Positions 52,335 to 64,000 are shown, counted from the stretch's first letter. The stretch is DNA of 64,000 nucleotides from CAVPEW01 sp963703565 (GCA_963703565.1 CAVPEW010000042.1:62001-126000), one strand, 5' to 3'. The notes: generated by a model from the sequence alone, not told the origin. A program made the numbers and translations.

Positions 52335-53450
52335 GTGCCCGGGGTCGAGCCGTTCGTCGAGCGCGCCGGGCGCGTCCGCAGGGCCATGGCGGACCGTGGC
52401 GTCGACGTCGTGCTCCTCTCGGTCGGACCCGATCTGCCCTACCTGACCGGCTACGAGGCCATGCCGCTCGAGCGGCTGACCATGCTCGTGCTGCCCGTCG
52501 ACTCCCCGGCCACGCTGGTGGTCCCGTTGCTCGAGGCGCCCCGGGTCCGCCCCCGCGACGACGTGTTCGCCCTGCGGCCCTGGACAGAGACCGAGGATCC
52601 GCTGGACATGGTCGCCGGTCTGGTCGGTGCCGCCCGGTCCATCGCCATCGGTGATCGCACCTGGGCCCGCTTCGTGATCGACCTGCAGCGGGCGCTGCCC
52701 GCAGCGAGGTGGTCGCGTGCCTCCGACGTCGTCGGCCCCGTGCGCGCCCGCAAGGATCGGGCCGAGGTCGCTGCACTGCGCCGGGCCGCCGATGCCGCCG
52801 ACCGGGTCGCGGCCCAGCTCCAGGCCGGCGAGATCGAGCTCGCCGGACGCAGCGAGGCGCAGGTCTCGGCCGAGATCGGCCGGCGCCTGCTCGCCGAGGG
52901 CCACCAGCGGGTCAACTTCGCCATCGTCGCCGCCGGCGCCAACGCTGCCAGCCCGCACCACGACCCTGGCGAGCGTGTCGTCCAGCCCGGCGACGTCGTG
53001 CTTTGCGACTTCGGTGGGACCATGCCGGGCCCGGACGGGGTCGGGTACTGCTCGGACATCACCCGCTGCGTGTCACTGGGTCAACCCGCCGCAGAGGTCG
53101 CCGAGGCCTACGAGGTGCTCATGGGAGCCCAACGCGCCGCGGTCGCCGCTGCCACCGTCGGCACGCCGTGCGAGCGGGTCGACGCGGTGGCACGGGCCCT
53201 CATTGCCGAGGCCGGGTTCGGGGACCGGTTCATCCATCGCACCGGCCACGGCATCGGCATCGAGGAGCACGAGGACCCCTATGTGGTGGCCGGCAACGCC
53301 ACCGTGCTCGAGGCGGGCCACGCGTTCTCCGTCGAGCCCGGGATCTACGTGCCCGGCCGGTTCGGGTTGCGTCTCGAGGACATCGTCGTGGCCGCCGAAG
53401 CCGGACCCGACGAGCTCAACCGTGCCGACCACGCCCTCGTCGTGCTCTGA
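52335..53450 (+). CDS. M24 metallopeptidase, Xaa-Pro dipeptidase-like
   Basis: A 371-residue creatinase/prolidase-like protein. N-terminal domain ends near residue 135; the pita-bread catalytic domain keeps all five metal ligands: LCDFGGT, YCSDITRCV, HRTGHGIGIEEHEDP, SVEPGIYV and LEDIVVA. It should cleave X-Pro dipeptides or a related amide with two metal ions in the cytosol. CATCCT at 52323-52328 ends six bases before GTG 52335, so this start is preferred over GTG 52329, which abuts the hexamer. Confidence 0.85.
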   Translation: MPGVEPFVERAGRVRRAMADRGVDVVLLSVGPDLPYLTGYEAMPLERLTMLVLPVDSPATLVVPLLEAPRVRPRDDVFALRPWTETEDPLDMVAGLVGAARSIAIGDRTWARFVIDLQRALPAARWSRASDVVGPVRARKDRAEVAALRRAADAADRVAAQLQAGEIELAGRSEAQVSAEIGRRLLAEGHQRVNFAIVAAGANAASPHHDPGERVVQPGDVVLCDFGGTMPGPDGVGYCSDITRCVSLGQPAAEVAEAYEVLMGAQRAAVAAATVGTPCERVDAVARALIAEAGFGDRFIHRTGHGIGIEEHEDPYVVAGNATVLEAGHAFSVEPGIYVPGRFGLRLEDIVVAAEAGPDELNRADHALVVL

Positions 53451-53565
53451 CCCCGTCAGCGCCGGCCCGGCCCCCTCGGATCGCGCGACACTCGGCGCCG
53501 CAGGTGGGACCGACCGCCGGGGGGCCGCGTGGTGACGCCGGGCGACAAGACCAACGCAGGCGCGC

Positions 53566-54219
53566 ATGGCTGAGGTGCTGCCGGCAGCGCTCGGCGTCGC
53601 GGCCAGCCCCGTGCCGATCGTGGCCGTGATCCTGCTGCTGGGGCGCCCCCTCGCCCGGGGTCCCGGCCGGGCGTTCGCCCTCGGGTGGGTCGTCGCCCTG
53701 GCCGTGCTGACCGCGATCCTGGTCGCATCCGCCGGCGAGGAGGGGACCACGACCACCTCGGGCCCGTTCGGGCCCGGGCCCCAGGTGGTCGTGGGCGCGG
53801 CTCTCGTCGCCCTGGCCGGCTGGCAGTGGCTAAGTCGTCCCCGCGCCGGGGAGTCGCCGCTGCCGGCGCGCTGGTTGGAGGTCGTGGACCGCCTCGGTGT
53901 CGTGCGCAGTACCGCCCTCGGGATCGCGTTGTGCTGCGTGAACCCGAAGAACCTCGCCCTGACCGCTGCCGTGGGCTCCTCGATCGGGCACAGCGGCCGT
54001 GGTGGCGTGGGCACCCTGGCGCTCGCGGTCGTCTTCGTCGTGGTCGGGTCGGCCAGCGTGGCGGGACCGGCACTGTGGTACTCGCTCGCCCCCGGCCGGG
54101 CCACCCGGCCGCTGCAGGCGCTGCGGAGGCTGCTCGACGCCCACGGCGCGGCCGTGACCGTTGCCGTCGCGGCCCTGGTCGGGGCCCGGCTGCTCGGTGA
54201 GGGCATCGGCGGGCTCTGA
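53566..54219 (+). CDS. GAP/Sap family membrane protein
   Basis: A 217-residue polytopic protein with six probable helices and the GAP-like pattern ALGVAASPVPIVAVILLLGRPLA at the N-terminus, a long extracytoplasmic loop, then LGIALCCVNPKNLALTAAVG and a C-terminal helix. The family includes mycobacterial Sap, needed for sulfolipid export, so a lipid-export role is possible but unproven. ATG start with no strong ribosome-binding site. It is followed by an unrelated membrane protein 38 bases downstream. Confidence 0.7.
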   Translation: MAEVLPAALGVAASPVPIVAVILLLGRPLARGPGRAFALGWVVALAVLTAILVASAGEEGTTTTSGPFGPGPQVVVGAALVALAGWQWLSRPRAGESPLPARWLEVVDRLGVVRSTALGIALCCVNPKNLALTAAVGSSIGHSGRGGVGTLALAVVFVVVGSASVAGPALWYSLAPGRATRPLQALRRLLDAHGAAVTVAVAALVGARLLGEGIGGL

Positions 54220-54256
54220 GACCGTGCCCGTCGGCGGCCCCTAGGCTGCCTCCCTC

Positions 54257-55114
54257 GTGATCCGCCTCGATGCCGCGACGGTGTTGTTGCAGTGGGCGAC
54301 GGGCGGCCTGATCTTCGGGTGGGTCACCACACGCCGACGTGAGGTGAGCCTCGGCTACGGGTGGCTCGTGCGCAGCACCTACCTGGTGATGCTCGCCGCC
54401 TCGGTGGCGGTCGGCTCGGCGGTGGACGACGTCGTCGTCGGGCGCGAAGGAGCCTCCATCGCCGCCGGCGTGGCCACGGTGACCGCCCTGGCTGCCTCGG
54501 TGCTGCGCCGACGGGCCGGCGTGGCGGGCGACCGGGCCCGGCGCGAGCGTGCCAGCGCCCGGGTCGAGGCCATGACGGGCATCGAGCGCCGCCACGACGA
54601 GGCCGAGCCCGTCGGCGCCGAGTTCCCTCCGGTGCTCGACCTGTTGGCTCCCGCGCTCGGGCTGGTGGGCCTGGTGGCGGCGGGGATCGACGCCGGGGAC
54701 CCTGCATTGCTGGCCGTGCTGCGCACCCTGATCGGCGCAGCGTTCCTCGGCTCGATCAGCGACGCCATGCTGCTGGGTCACTGGTACCTCGTGCAGCCGG
54801 GCCTGCCCCGGGCCCCGCTGCTCGAGCTGGTGCGCTGGGTGGGGCTGATCTGGCCGGCGGAGGTGGCGGTGCTCATCTGGCCGACCGGCATGTTCTCGGT
54901 GTTCTCCGGGAGCATCGACGACGGCTACGGCGGCATGCTGGGCTGGTTCTGGGCGGCCTGCGCGATCGGGACCATCGCCCTGGTGGGGGTCACGCGCGCC
55001 GCGCTGCGCGAACGCCAGTACGCAGCGGTGATGGCTGCCACAGGCCTGCTGTACCTGGCCATCCTCACCGCCTTCGGCACGGATCTGGTCGCCCGGGCGA
55101 CGCTGGCCGGATGA
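54257..55114 (+). CDS. Polytopic membrane protein, unknown function
   Basis: A 285-residue protein with about seven hydrophobic stretches, e.g. LLQWATGGLIFGWVTTRRR, LVMLAASVAVGSAV, LAPALGLVGLVAAG and AAVMAATGLLYLAILTAFG, plus one long basic cytoplasmic loop (about 90-120). No family recognised; conserved-looking helix spacing argues against a chance frame. TAGGCT at 54242-54247 ends nine bases before the GTG start. It sits directly upstream of Ku, in the same orientation, but has its own promoter. Confidence 0.65.
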   Translation: MIRLDAATVLLQWATGGLIFGWVTTRRREVSLGYGWLVRSTYLVMLAASVAVGSAVDDVVVGREGASIAAGVATVTALAASVLRRRAGVAGDRARRERASARVEAMTGIERRHDEAEPVGAEFPPVLDLLAPALGLVGLVAAGIDAGDPALLAVLRTLIGAAFLGSISDAMLLGHWYLVQPGLPRAPLLELVRWVGLIWPAEVAVLIWPTGMFSVFSGSIDDGYGGMLGWFWAACAIGTIALVGVTRAALRERQYAAVMAATGLLYLAILTAFGTDLVARATLAG

Positions 55115-55158
55115 GGCCCGGGGTTGTCCCGGGGGCCTTCGCGGGGAACACTCGGACC

Positions 55159-56088
55159 ATGCCCAGGGCCATGTGGAGCGGGGCGATCAGCTTCGGGATG
55201 GTCAACATCCCGATCAAGCTGTTCACCGCGGTCTCGCGCAAGTCGGTGCACTTCAACCAGCTCGATGCGCGCAGCGGTGCGCGGATCCGCTACCAGAAGA
55301 TCTCCGAGATCGACTCGGAGCCGGTGCCCGCGGAGCAGATCGTGAAGGGCTACGAGCTGCCCAGCGGCGAGTACGTGACGGTCGACGACGACGAACTGGC
55401 CGCGCTGGACCCCGAGGCGTCGCGCACGATCGACATCGAGCAGTTCATCGACCTCGACGAGATCGACCCGCTGTTCTACGACGCCGCGTACTACGTCGCT
55501 CCCGACAAGGCGACCCTCAAGCCCTACGCGCTGCTCGTGCAGGCGATGGAGGAGTCGGAAAAGGTGGCGATCGCCCGGTTCGTCATGCGCTCCAAGCAGT
55601 ACCTGTGCGCGATCCGCGCCAAGGACGGAGCGCTCGTGCTGTCGACGATGGTCTACGCCGACGAGATCAACTCGCCCGAGGACATCCCCGAGATCCAAGG
55701 GGCCGGCCAGGTCGAGCTGTCGGCCAAGGAGCGCAAGATGGCCGCCCAACTGGTGGCCTCGCTGTCGGAGCCCTTCGAACCCGCCAGCTTCGAGGACACC
55801 CACCGGGCGAAGGTCCTCGACCTGGTCGAGGCCAAGGCGTCGGGCCGGGAGCTGGTCGCGCCGCCGGCGTCCATCGAGGACGACTCGGTCATCGACCTCA
55901 TGGCCGCCCTCGAGGCATCCGTCGCGCAGGCTCGCAAGGCCCGCTCCCGTCACCCCTCCGGCGGGCCCGGGTCGGCGTCGCAACCCGCGGCCCACGGCGG
56001 GTCGGCGAGCGTCGCCGATGCCTCAACGAGCGCCTCCGGGCAGGGGGCCCGCGCCGGCAAGTCCCGGCGAGCCCGCAAGTCGGCCTGA
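55159..56088 (+). CDS. ku: Ku protein, non-homologous end-joining
   Basis: A 309-residue bacterial Ku homologue: GAISFGMVNIPIKLFTA, HFNQLDARSGARIRYQKI, the bridge YELPSGEYVTVDDDELAAL, and core LVQAMEESEKVAIARFV. Bacterial Ku homodimers bind double-strand ends and recruit LigD. After about residue 255 it has a Ser/Arg/Ala-rich tail with a basic end (SRRARKSA), as in actinobacterial Ku. ATG is six bases after an AACACT element, possibly leaderless. The polymerase-domain gene follows 12 bases later. Confidence 0.92.
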   Translation: MPRAMWSGAISFGMVNIPIKLFTAVSRKSVHFNQLDARSGARIRYQKISEIDSEPVPAEQIVKGYELPSGEYVTVDDDELAALDPEASRTIDIEQFIDLDEIDPLFYDAAYYVAPDKATLKPYALLVQAMEESEKVAIARFVMRSKQYLCAIRAKDGALVLSTMVYADEINSPEDIPEIQGAGQVELSAKERKMAAQLVASLSEPFEPASFEDTHRAKVLDLVEAKASGRELVAPPASIEDDSVIDLMAALEASVAQARKARSRHPSGGPGSASQPAAHGGSASVADASTSASGQGARAGKSRRARKSA

Positions 56089-56099
56089 GGCGTCGGGGT

Positions 56100-57044
56100 T
56101 TGGCCGGCTCGCCGCGGTCCCGCCGAACGAGCACCCGGGTCACGATCGAGGGCCGCTCCCTGGAGCTGTCCAACCTCGACAAGGTCCTCTACCCCTCGAC
56201 CCACACCACCAAGGCCGAGGTCATCGACTACTACGTGCGCGTGGCACCGGCGATGCTGGACCACATCGCCGACCGGGGCGTGACCCTGCGGCGCTATCCA
56301 GACGGGGTCGACGGGCCGTCCTTCTTCGAGAAGCGCTGCCCTTCTCACCGACCCGACTGGGTCGGCACCTTCGCCGGTCCCGGTGACCGCAACGGCACCA
56401 TCGGCTACTGCGTGCTGGACTCGACCGCCGCGCTCGCCTGGGCGGCGAACCTGGCCGCACTGGAGATCCACGCGCCCATGGCGCGCGGCGACGACATCGA
56501 GTCGCCCTCCATGTGCGTGTTCGACCTCGACCCCGGACCGGGCACGGGCATCCCCGAGTGCGCGGACCTCGCGTTGCGCATCCGTGAACTGCTCCACCAC
56601 CTCGCCGGGCTGGTGTGCTTTCCGAAGACGTCGGGCTCCAAGGGCCTGCAGTGCTACGTGCCGCTCAACGAGCCCCACACCCACGAGCAGTGCGCCGACT
56701 TCGCGCTGGCCGTCGCCCGCGTCCTCGAGCGCGACGACCCCTCCGGGGTGACGTCGAACATGGCCAAGGCCCAGCGCACCGGCCGGGTGTTCGTCGACTG
56801 GAGCCAGAACGCCAGGCACAAGACGACCGTTGCGCCGTACTCGCTACGGGCGCGGCCCGCTCCGACGGTCTCGACGCCGGTCGGCTGGGACGAGGTCGAA
56901 GCCGCGGCCGGCGGCGCTGACCTTTCCTTCACGGCCGTCGAGGTGCTCCAGCGAGTCGCCGAGCGCGGGGACGTGTTCGCCGAGACCCTCACCGTGCGCC
57001 AGAAGCTGCCGGCCAACTCGGGCGCAACGGGCACGACCCGGTAG
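56100..57044 (+). CDS. LigD-type polymerase domain protein (primase/polymerase of NHEJ)
   Basis: A 314-residue stand-alone PolDom of the LigD family: catalytic VFDLDPG (Asp142, Asp144), SGSKGLQCYVPL (residues 178-189) and DWSQNARHKTTVAPYSLR. It adds or fills in nucleotides at breaks brought together by Ku. The usual phosphodiesterase and ligase domains are not attached, so this is a split system; no ligase lies in the window. Gln184 stands where LigD often has His (SGxKGLH). TTG 56100 with GAGG upstream is chosen; other starts in this frame would lie within Ku. Confidence 0.82.
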   Translation: MAGSPRSRRTSTRVTIEGRSLELSNLDKVLYPSTHTTKAEVIDYYVRVAPAMLDHIADRGVTLRRYPDGVDGPSFFEKRCPSHRPDWVGTFAGPGDRNGTIGYCVLDSTAALAWAANLAALEIHAPMARGDDIESPSMCVFDLDPGPGTGIPECADLALRIRELLHHLAGLVCFPKTSGSKGLQCYVPLNEPHTHEQCADFALAVARVLERDDPSGVTSNMAKAQRTGRVFVDWSQNARHKTTVAPYSLRARPAPTVSTPVGWDEVEAAAGGADLSFTAVEVLQRVAERGDVFAETLTVRQKLPANSGATGTTR

Positions 57045-57157
57045 CCCCTGGGCCCGAACACCTGCAAGAGCAGGCCGGATCCCCACGCGATGGTCATCCA
57101 TTCGCGATGCTTTGCGCGGCAACGCTCGTTGCCGAACCCCCGCACACGGAGGAACAG

Positions 57158-57688
57158 ATGAACCGACGCGAGCTCGTCAAGGCGATCGCCGCGCACACCG
57201 GCGTCGAGGCCAAGCAGGTCGATGCCGTGGTCAAGGGCTTCACCGAGGTCACCACCGCGGTCGTCGCCAAGGGCGAGCCGGTCGCCATCACCGGATTCGC
57301 CAAGTTCGCCAAGCGTGAGCTGCCGGCGAGGATGGGCCGCAACCCGGCCACCGGCGCGGCGATCCGCATCAAGGCCTCCAAGAAGGCCCGGATCACCCCG
57401 CTCAAGGCGTTCAAGGACGCCGTGACGACGCCTTCGGCTGCTCCGAAGCTGGCTCGTGGCGTGTGGCCACCGGCAGCGGTGCCGGCGAAGGCGCCGACGG
57501 CGAAGGGTCCGGCCCGCAAGGCGCCTGCCAGCAAGGCCGCCGTGTCGAAGACCGCTGCGACCCGCAAGGCGCCTGCGGCCAAGGCCGGCGCCACGAAGGC
57601 GACGACCCGCAAGGCGCCTGCGGCCAAGGCCGGCGCCCGCAAGGCCACCAGCACCAAGGCTCCGGCGAAGCGGGCCACCAAGCGCTGA
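57158..57688 (+). CDS. HU-like DNA-binding protein with lysine/alanine-rich C-terminal tail
   Basis: A 176-residue histone-like protein. The first 90 residues are an HU domain: MNRRELVKAIAAHTGVEAKQ, VTTAVVAKGEPVAITGFAKF, RMGRNPATGAAIRI and KASKKARITPLKAFKDAV. The rest is a histone-H1-like tail made of TRKAPAAKAGA-type repeats, as in mycobacterial HupB. It compacts and protects DNA. ATG has GGAGG five bases upstream. A 45-base direct repeat lies in the tail region. Transcription probably ends at the hairpin just after the stop codon. Confidence 0.9.
   Translation: MNRRELVKAIAAHTGVEAKQVDAVVKGFTEVTTAVVAKGEPVAITGFAKFAKRELPARMGRNPATGAAIRIKASKKARITPLKAFKDAVTTPSAAPKLARGVWPPAAVPAKAPTAKGPARKAPASKAAVSKTAATRKAPAAKAGATKATTRKAPAAKAGARKATSTKAPAKRATKR
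57558..57637. repeat. Direct repeat encoding tail units of the HU-like protein
   Basis: Two identical 35-base copies (57558-57592 and 57603-57637) sit at a 45-base period, that is 15 codons, encoding TRKAPAAKAGA-like units. The period keeps the frame, so the tail can grow or shrink by recombination. Confidence 0.8.
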
Positions 57689-57700
57689 GCTTCGCGCCCG

Positions 57701-57740
57701 CCGCCCGGGCCCCGGCCGCGAGCCGGGGCCCGGGGGGCGG
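57701..57740. terminator. GC-rich hairpin between HU and metH
   Basis: The arm CCGCCCGGGCCCCGGC (57701-57716) pairs with 57722-57740, with a 5-base loop and a bulge of three G. It lies between convergent stop codons and can terminate either strand. No T tract. Confidence 0.6.
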
Positions 57741-57749
57741 TCGCGGGGC

Positions 57750-61256
<3,507 letters not shown>

Positions 61257-61265
61257 GGTCGACGA

Positions 61266-61290
61266 AGGCTACCGGTGGGCGCCCTACCAT
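61266..61290. promoter_or_regulatory. Divergent -10 pair between metH and the cobalamin adenosyltransferase gene
   Basis: TAGCCT faces metH (61266-61271) and TACCAT faces the adenosyltransferase gene (61285-61290). Start codons are only 40 bases apart, so the two promoters share most of their sequence and probably cannot be fired at the same time. Confidence 0.6.
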
Positions 61291-61296
61291 CGATCC

Positions 61297-61836
61297 GTGA
61301 CCAGGCTGTGGACCGGCGCCGGCGACGATGGCACGACCGGGCTGCTCTTCGGGGGACGCGTGCCCAAGGCATCGCCCCGCCCCGACGCGCTCGGCGCCGC
61401 CGACGAGGCCCAGGCGGCCATCGGGGCCGCCCGCGCCGAGGTCGAGCGCGGGGGCGAGCTCGACGCTTGGCTGGTGCAGGTCGAGCGCGACCTGTGGGTG
61501 CTCATGGCCGAACTGGCGACCGAGCCCGACAAGCGTTCCAAGCTCGTCGCGGGATCCTCGTCGGTGACCCCCGCGATGCTCGAGGGCCTCGAAGATGTGA
61601 TCGGGGTCGTCGGCGGGCGCTTCGAGGCGCCGGCGGAGTTCGTCGTCCCCGGCCAGGATCGGTGCTCCGCAGCGCTCGACGTGGCCCGCACCGTGGTGCG
61701 CCGCGCCGAGCGGGCGGCCTCGGTCGTCGTCGAGCCGGGCTCGATCGTGGTGCCCTACCTGAACCGCCTGTCGTCTCTGCTGTGGACCCTCGCCCGCTGG
61801 GTCGAGGGGGATCCGCTGACCGCCCGGGGCCGCTGA
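61297..61836 (+). CDS. PduO-type ATP:cob(I)alamin adenosyltransferase
   Basis: A 179-residue protein of the PduO/MMAB adenosyltransferase type: LWTGAGDDGTTGLLFGGRVP, with ATP-binding Gly and Asp residues, ALGAADEAQAAIG, and C-terminal ARTVVRRAERAASVVV and PYLNRLSSLLWTLARW. It converts cob(I)alamin to adenosylcobalamin. Its location opposite metH means the two cobalamin-using functions are divergently arranged. GTG 61297 is six bases after TACCAT; a longer in-frame start would overlap metH. Confidence 0.85.
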   Translation: MTRLWTGAGDDGTTGLLFGGRVPKASPRPDALGAADEAQAAIGAARAEVERGGELDAWLVQVERDLWVLMAELATEPDKRSKLVAGSSSVTPAMLEGLEDVIGVVGGRFEAPAEFVVPGQDRCSAALDVARTVVRRAERAASVVVEPGSIVVPYLNRLSSLLWTLARWVEGDPLTARGR

Positions 61837-61900
61837 GCAGCCCCGGGTCCAACCTTGCGCGCCACCGCGCGCCGGGCGGTCCGTCGTCGAGGAGGACTCC

Positions 61901-63370
61901 GTGCCCATAACCGTGAACGCCGCCCGCACCGTGCCCGACGGCGTCGACGCGCTCGCCGTGGGGATACCCAGGGGTGAGGGCTTCGACGATGCCGTTCGCG
62001 CCGCCGGTGCCGACCCCGACTTCGCACGCGCCGAGGGCTTCGAGGGCAAGCCCGCCGAGCTGTGCTCCGTGCCAGGGACCCGGGGGGGCACCACGTACCT
62101 GGTCGGGTTGGGCGCGCCCGAGGCGATCGACCTCGAAGTACTGCGCCGGGCCAGCGGCGCTGTGGCCCGCGCCGCGTGGCGCCACGCGGCGCTGGCGGTG
62201 GAGCTCACCGCCGTCGCGCCCGACACGTTGGCTGCTGCGGCGCTGGCCGGTGCCGTGGCCGAAGGTGTGCTGCTGGGCTCCTACCGGTACGTGGCCCACA
62301 AGTCCGAGCCACTTGCCTGCGCGTTGGCGACGGTGACCGTGGTGGGCTCGACAGGCAAGCGAGTCGACGCCGCGCTGGCGCGCGCCGCCGTCGTCGCCGG
62401 AGCCACCAACCGGGCGCGCGACCTGGTCAACGAGCCGGGCGGCTCGCTCACCCCCGAGCGATTGGCCGCAGAGGCGGTGGCGTGGGGTGAGGAGGCCGGC
62501 TTCTCGGTGCAGGTGTGGGACAGGCGACGCATCGAGGCCGAGCGGTTGGGCGGGCTGCTCGGCGTGAACAGGGGATCCTCGCTCGAGCCACGCTTCCTGC
62601 TGGTGAGCCACGAGCCCGAGCGGGCTCGGGGGACGGTTGCCCTGGTGGGCAAGGGGATCACCTTCGACTCGGGCGGGTTGTCGATCAAGTCGGCCGAGGG
62701 GATGATCGGCATGAAGGGCGACATGGGCGGGGCAGCGGCAGTGCTCGGCGCGGTGGCGGCCGCCGCCCGGCTGGAGCTGCGCACCCGGGTGCTGGGGTTC
62801 GTGCCGGTCACCGACAACATGACGGGCCCGGACGCCACCCGGGTCGGAGACGTGCTCACGATCCGCAACGGTCGCACCGTCGAGGTGCTCAACACCGACG
62901 CCGAGGGGCGCCTGATCCTCGCCGACGGCCTCTCGCTCGCGACCGAGGCCGGTCCCGACGCGATCGTGGATCTGGCCACCCTCACCGGAGCGTGCATGGT
63001 GGCGCTGGGGGAGCGCACCGCGGGCCTGATGGGCAACCACCCGGGCTGGACCGACCAGGTCGTGGCCGCGGCAGCGGCCGCCGGCGAGCCGGTGTGGCCC
63101 CTGCCACTACCGGCGCACCTGCGCGCCAAGCTCGACAGCGAGGTGGCCGACATGAAGAACGTGGGCGACCGCTACGGTGGGGCGTTGACGGCGGGGCTCT
63201 TCCTCGCAGAGTTCGTCGGCGAGGGCCTGCCCTGGGTCCACCTGGACATCGCCGGGCCGTCCTACGCGAGCGAGCCCGACGGGGAGCTGCCCCGGCACGG
63301 CACCGGCTTCGGCGTGCGCACACTGGTGGCGCTGCTCGACGGCTTCCGCCGCCCGGCCCGATCCTCCTGA
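61901..63370 (+). CDS. Leucyl aminopeptidase (M17)
   Basis: A 489-residue M17 aminopeptidase. The N-terminal domain covers about 1-160; the catalytic domain has GKGITFDSGGLSIKSAEGM (Lys/Asp metal site), GMKGDMGGAAAVLGA, NTDAEGRLILADGLSLA (Asp-Glu-Arg catalytic region) and ATLTGACMVALG. It removes N-terminal residues from peptides and recycles amino acids as a hexamer. GTG is preceded by GAGGAGGA at five bases, a strong ribosome-binding site. 12 bases separate its stop from that of the convergent partial gene. Confidence 0.93.
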   Translation: MPITVNAARTVPDGVDALAVGIPRGEGFDDAVRAAGADPDFARAEGFEGKPAELCSVPGTRGGTTYLVGLGAPEAIDLEVLRRASGAVARAAWRHAALAVELTAVAPDTLAAAALAGAVAEGVLLGSYRYVAHKSEPLACALATVTVVGSTGKRVDAALARAAVVAGATNRARDLVNEPGGSLTPERLAAEAVAWGEEAGFSVQVWDRRRIEAERLGGLLGVNRGSSLEPRFLLVSHEPERARGTVALVGKGITFDSGGLSIKSAEGMIGMKGDMGGAAAVLGAVAAAARLELRTRVLGFVPVTDNMTGPDATRVGDVLTIRNGRTVEVLNTDAEGRLILADGLSLATEAGPDAIVDLATLTGACMVALGERTAGLMGNHPGWTDQVVAAAAAAGEPVWPLPLPAHLRAKLDSEVADMKNVGDRYGGALTAGLFLAEFVGEGLPWVHLDIAGPSYASEPDGELPRHGTGFGVRTLVALLDGFRRPARSS

Positions 63371-63381
63371 GAGCGGCGCGC

Positions 63382-64000
63382 TCAGGCGGCCCCGGGCTCG
63401 ACGCGCGAGCCCGGGTTGCCTGCGCCACCGGCGGGAGCGGCGTGCTCGGCCGCCGCCCAGCGCGCGGCATCGTGGGCCATGGCGGGGTGGAACCTCCAGC
63501 GGTGCAGTTGCGCCTCGATGGCCTCGACGTCCTCGCCCAGCTGGGCGAGTGAGAGCGCCAGCGCCCGGGCGCGCTGGCGCAGCGCCGCTGCCCCCAGCCC
63601 ATTCGCCTCCGGCTGGGGGGCTCCCACCGCGGCTGCGTGGTCCGGGAGCGTCGAGCGCCGGTCGCTGCTCACGAAGGCCGCGTGCTCGGCCTGGAGCGGC
63701 TCGGGCAGGCGGGCCAGCTGGGCCCGGGTCAGTGGGGCCAGCCGGCGCCTCACCCGCAGCGAGCGCTCGTCGAGGTGCTGGGCCATCCCGAAGTAGCAGC
63801 AGCGCTCGATCGTGCGGGCGAAGGGGCCGTTTCGCCCGCCCCTGCGACCGAGGCCGAGCGCGGCGGCCGTGTCTGCGACGTCGAGCTCGAACCCGTCGGG
63901 GGCCTCGTCGAGCCCCTCGGCGAGCCGCCGCAGCAGCCAGGTCGCGCTGGGGCCCAGCAGGCCGAGCCAGAACCGCTCGACGTAACGAGAGCGGGGGTCG
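63382..64000 (-). CDS. Conserved hypothetical protein, 5' end outside window
   Basis: The frame is open on the minus strand to the window edge, giving the last 205 residues. The visible start reads DPRSRYVERFWLGLLGPSAT then WLLRRLAEGLDE, followed by a DNA-binding-like helical domain (LDVADTAAALGLGRRGGRN; FARTIERCCYFGMAQ) and RLAPLTRAQLARLP. I associate this with an uncharacterised actinobacterial family; the ELDV-TA-ALGLG stretch may be a helix-turn-helix, but no function is assigned. The ATG at 63786 is internal and not the true start. Confidence 0.7.
   Translation of the reverse strand, partial: DPRSRYVERFWLGLLGPSATWLLRRLAEGLDEAPDGFELDVADTAAALGLGRRGGRNGPFARTIERCCYFGMAQHLDERSLRVRRRLAPLTRAQLARLPEPLQAEHAAFVSSDRRSTLPDHAAAVGAPQPEANGLGAAALRQRARALALSLAQLGEDVEAIEAQLHRWRFHPAMAHDAARWAAAEHAAPAGGAGNPGSRVEPGAA

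Noticed and set aside
57701..57740. Small ncRNA gene between HU and metH
   Set aside because: The structure is a simple hairpin between convergent stops; a terminator explains it.
61257..61296. Cobalamin or SAM riboswitch upstream of metH
   Set aside because: The 40-base intergenic region is too short and the -10 ends nine bases from the start codon.

Overview
The window is a very GC-rich, gene-dense stretch of bacterial chromosome. It has GTG/TTG starts, tail-to-tail and overlapping genes, and no gap above about 300 bases without a gene. Mycothiol chemistry (mca), coenzyme F420 (cofC, an LLM-type oxidoreductase), an Rpf-domain protein, class III adenylyl cyclase, the imuA'-imuB-dnaE2 mutasome and bacterial NHEJ genes point to Actinomycetota. 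Repeated acyl-CoA dehydrogenases and several protein families I associate with the group make Acidimicrobiia my best guess, but the sequence alone does not prove it. I saw no tRNA, rRNA, CRISPR array, insertion sequence, integrase or prophage.

Layout. 1-9.5 kb: gene end, Rpf-like lysozyme-fold protein, DEDDy exonuclease, DUF2993 protein with a PIN-PhoH ATPase, HIT protein, esterase, acyl-CoA dehydrogenase and F420 oxidoreductase. 9.5-16.3 kb: HrpA helicase (broken by one base), MOSC protein, YqgE, UbiB-type kinase. 16.3-22 kb: PIG-L deacetylase coupled to cofC, divergent gpsA, then a glycosidase-like protein coupled to an adenylyl cyclase. 22-29 kb: methyltransferase, GH38 alpha-mannosidase, PPK2, RNase HII, small membrane proteins, acyl-CoA dehydrogenase. 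29.5-38.3 kb: SOS mutagenesis block, imuA'-imuB and dnaE2, each with a LexA operator, separated by a penicillin-binding protein and a MauE-like protein. 38.3-48 kb: membrane protein, a decayed membrane-protein gene, acyl-CoA dehydrogenase, PhoU/TrkA-C protein, glutamate dehydrogenase, an SPFH remnant, mca, SCP2, cupredoxin-like lipoprotein, YdjC deacetylase, thermonuclease. 48-57.7 kb: DsbA-like, PAP2, RecB-type Fe-S nuclease, hydrolase, peptidase, membrane proteins, Ku with a LigD-type polymerase, and a HU protein with a lysine-rich tail. 57.7-64 kb: metH, divergent cobalamin adenosyltransferase, leucyl aminopeptidase, and a partial conserved gene.

Three themes cut across the window. (1) DNA damage response: two LexA operators of the actinobacterial type (TCGAAC-N4-GTTCGA) sit inside the core promoters of imuA' and dnaE2, and Ku/PolDom are nearby. 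(2) About nineteen genes have a TAnnnT (or near) -10 hexamer ending only 6-9 bases before the start codon and usually no Shine-Dalgarno sequence, so much of this chromosome is probably transcribed as leaderless mRNA; I used this to choose starts. (3) Five otherwise conserved genes (hrpA, glutamate dehydrogenase, mca, a RecB-type nuclease, a small protein) are each broken by exactly one surplus base. That looks more like residual sequencing error than five independent gene losses, so these genes are annotated across the shift.
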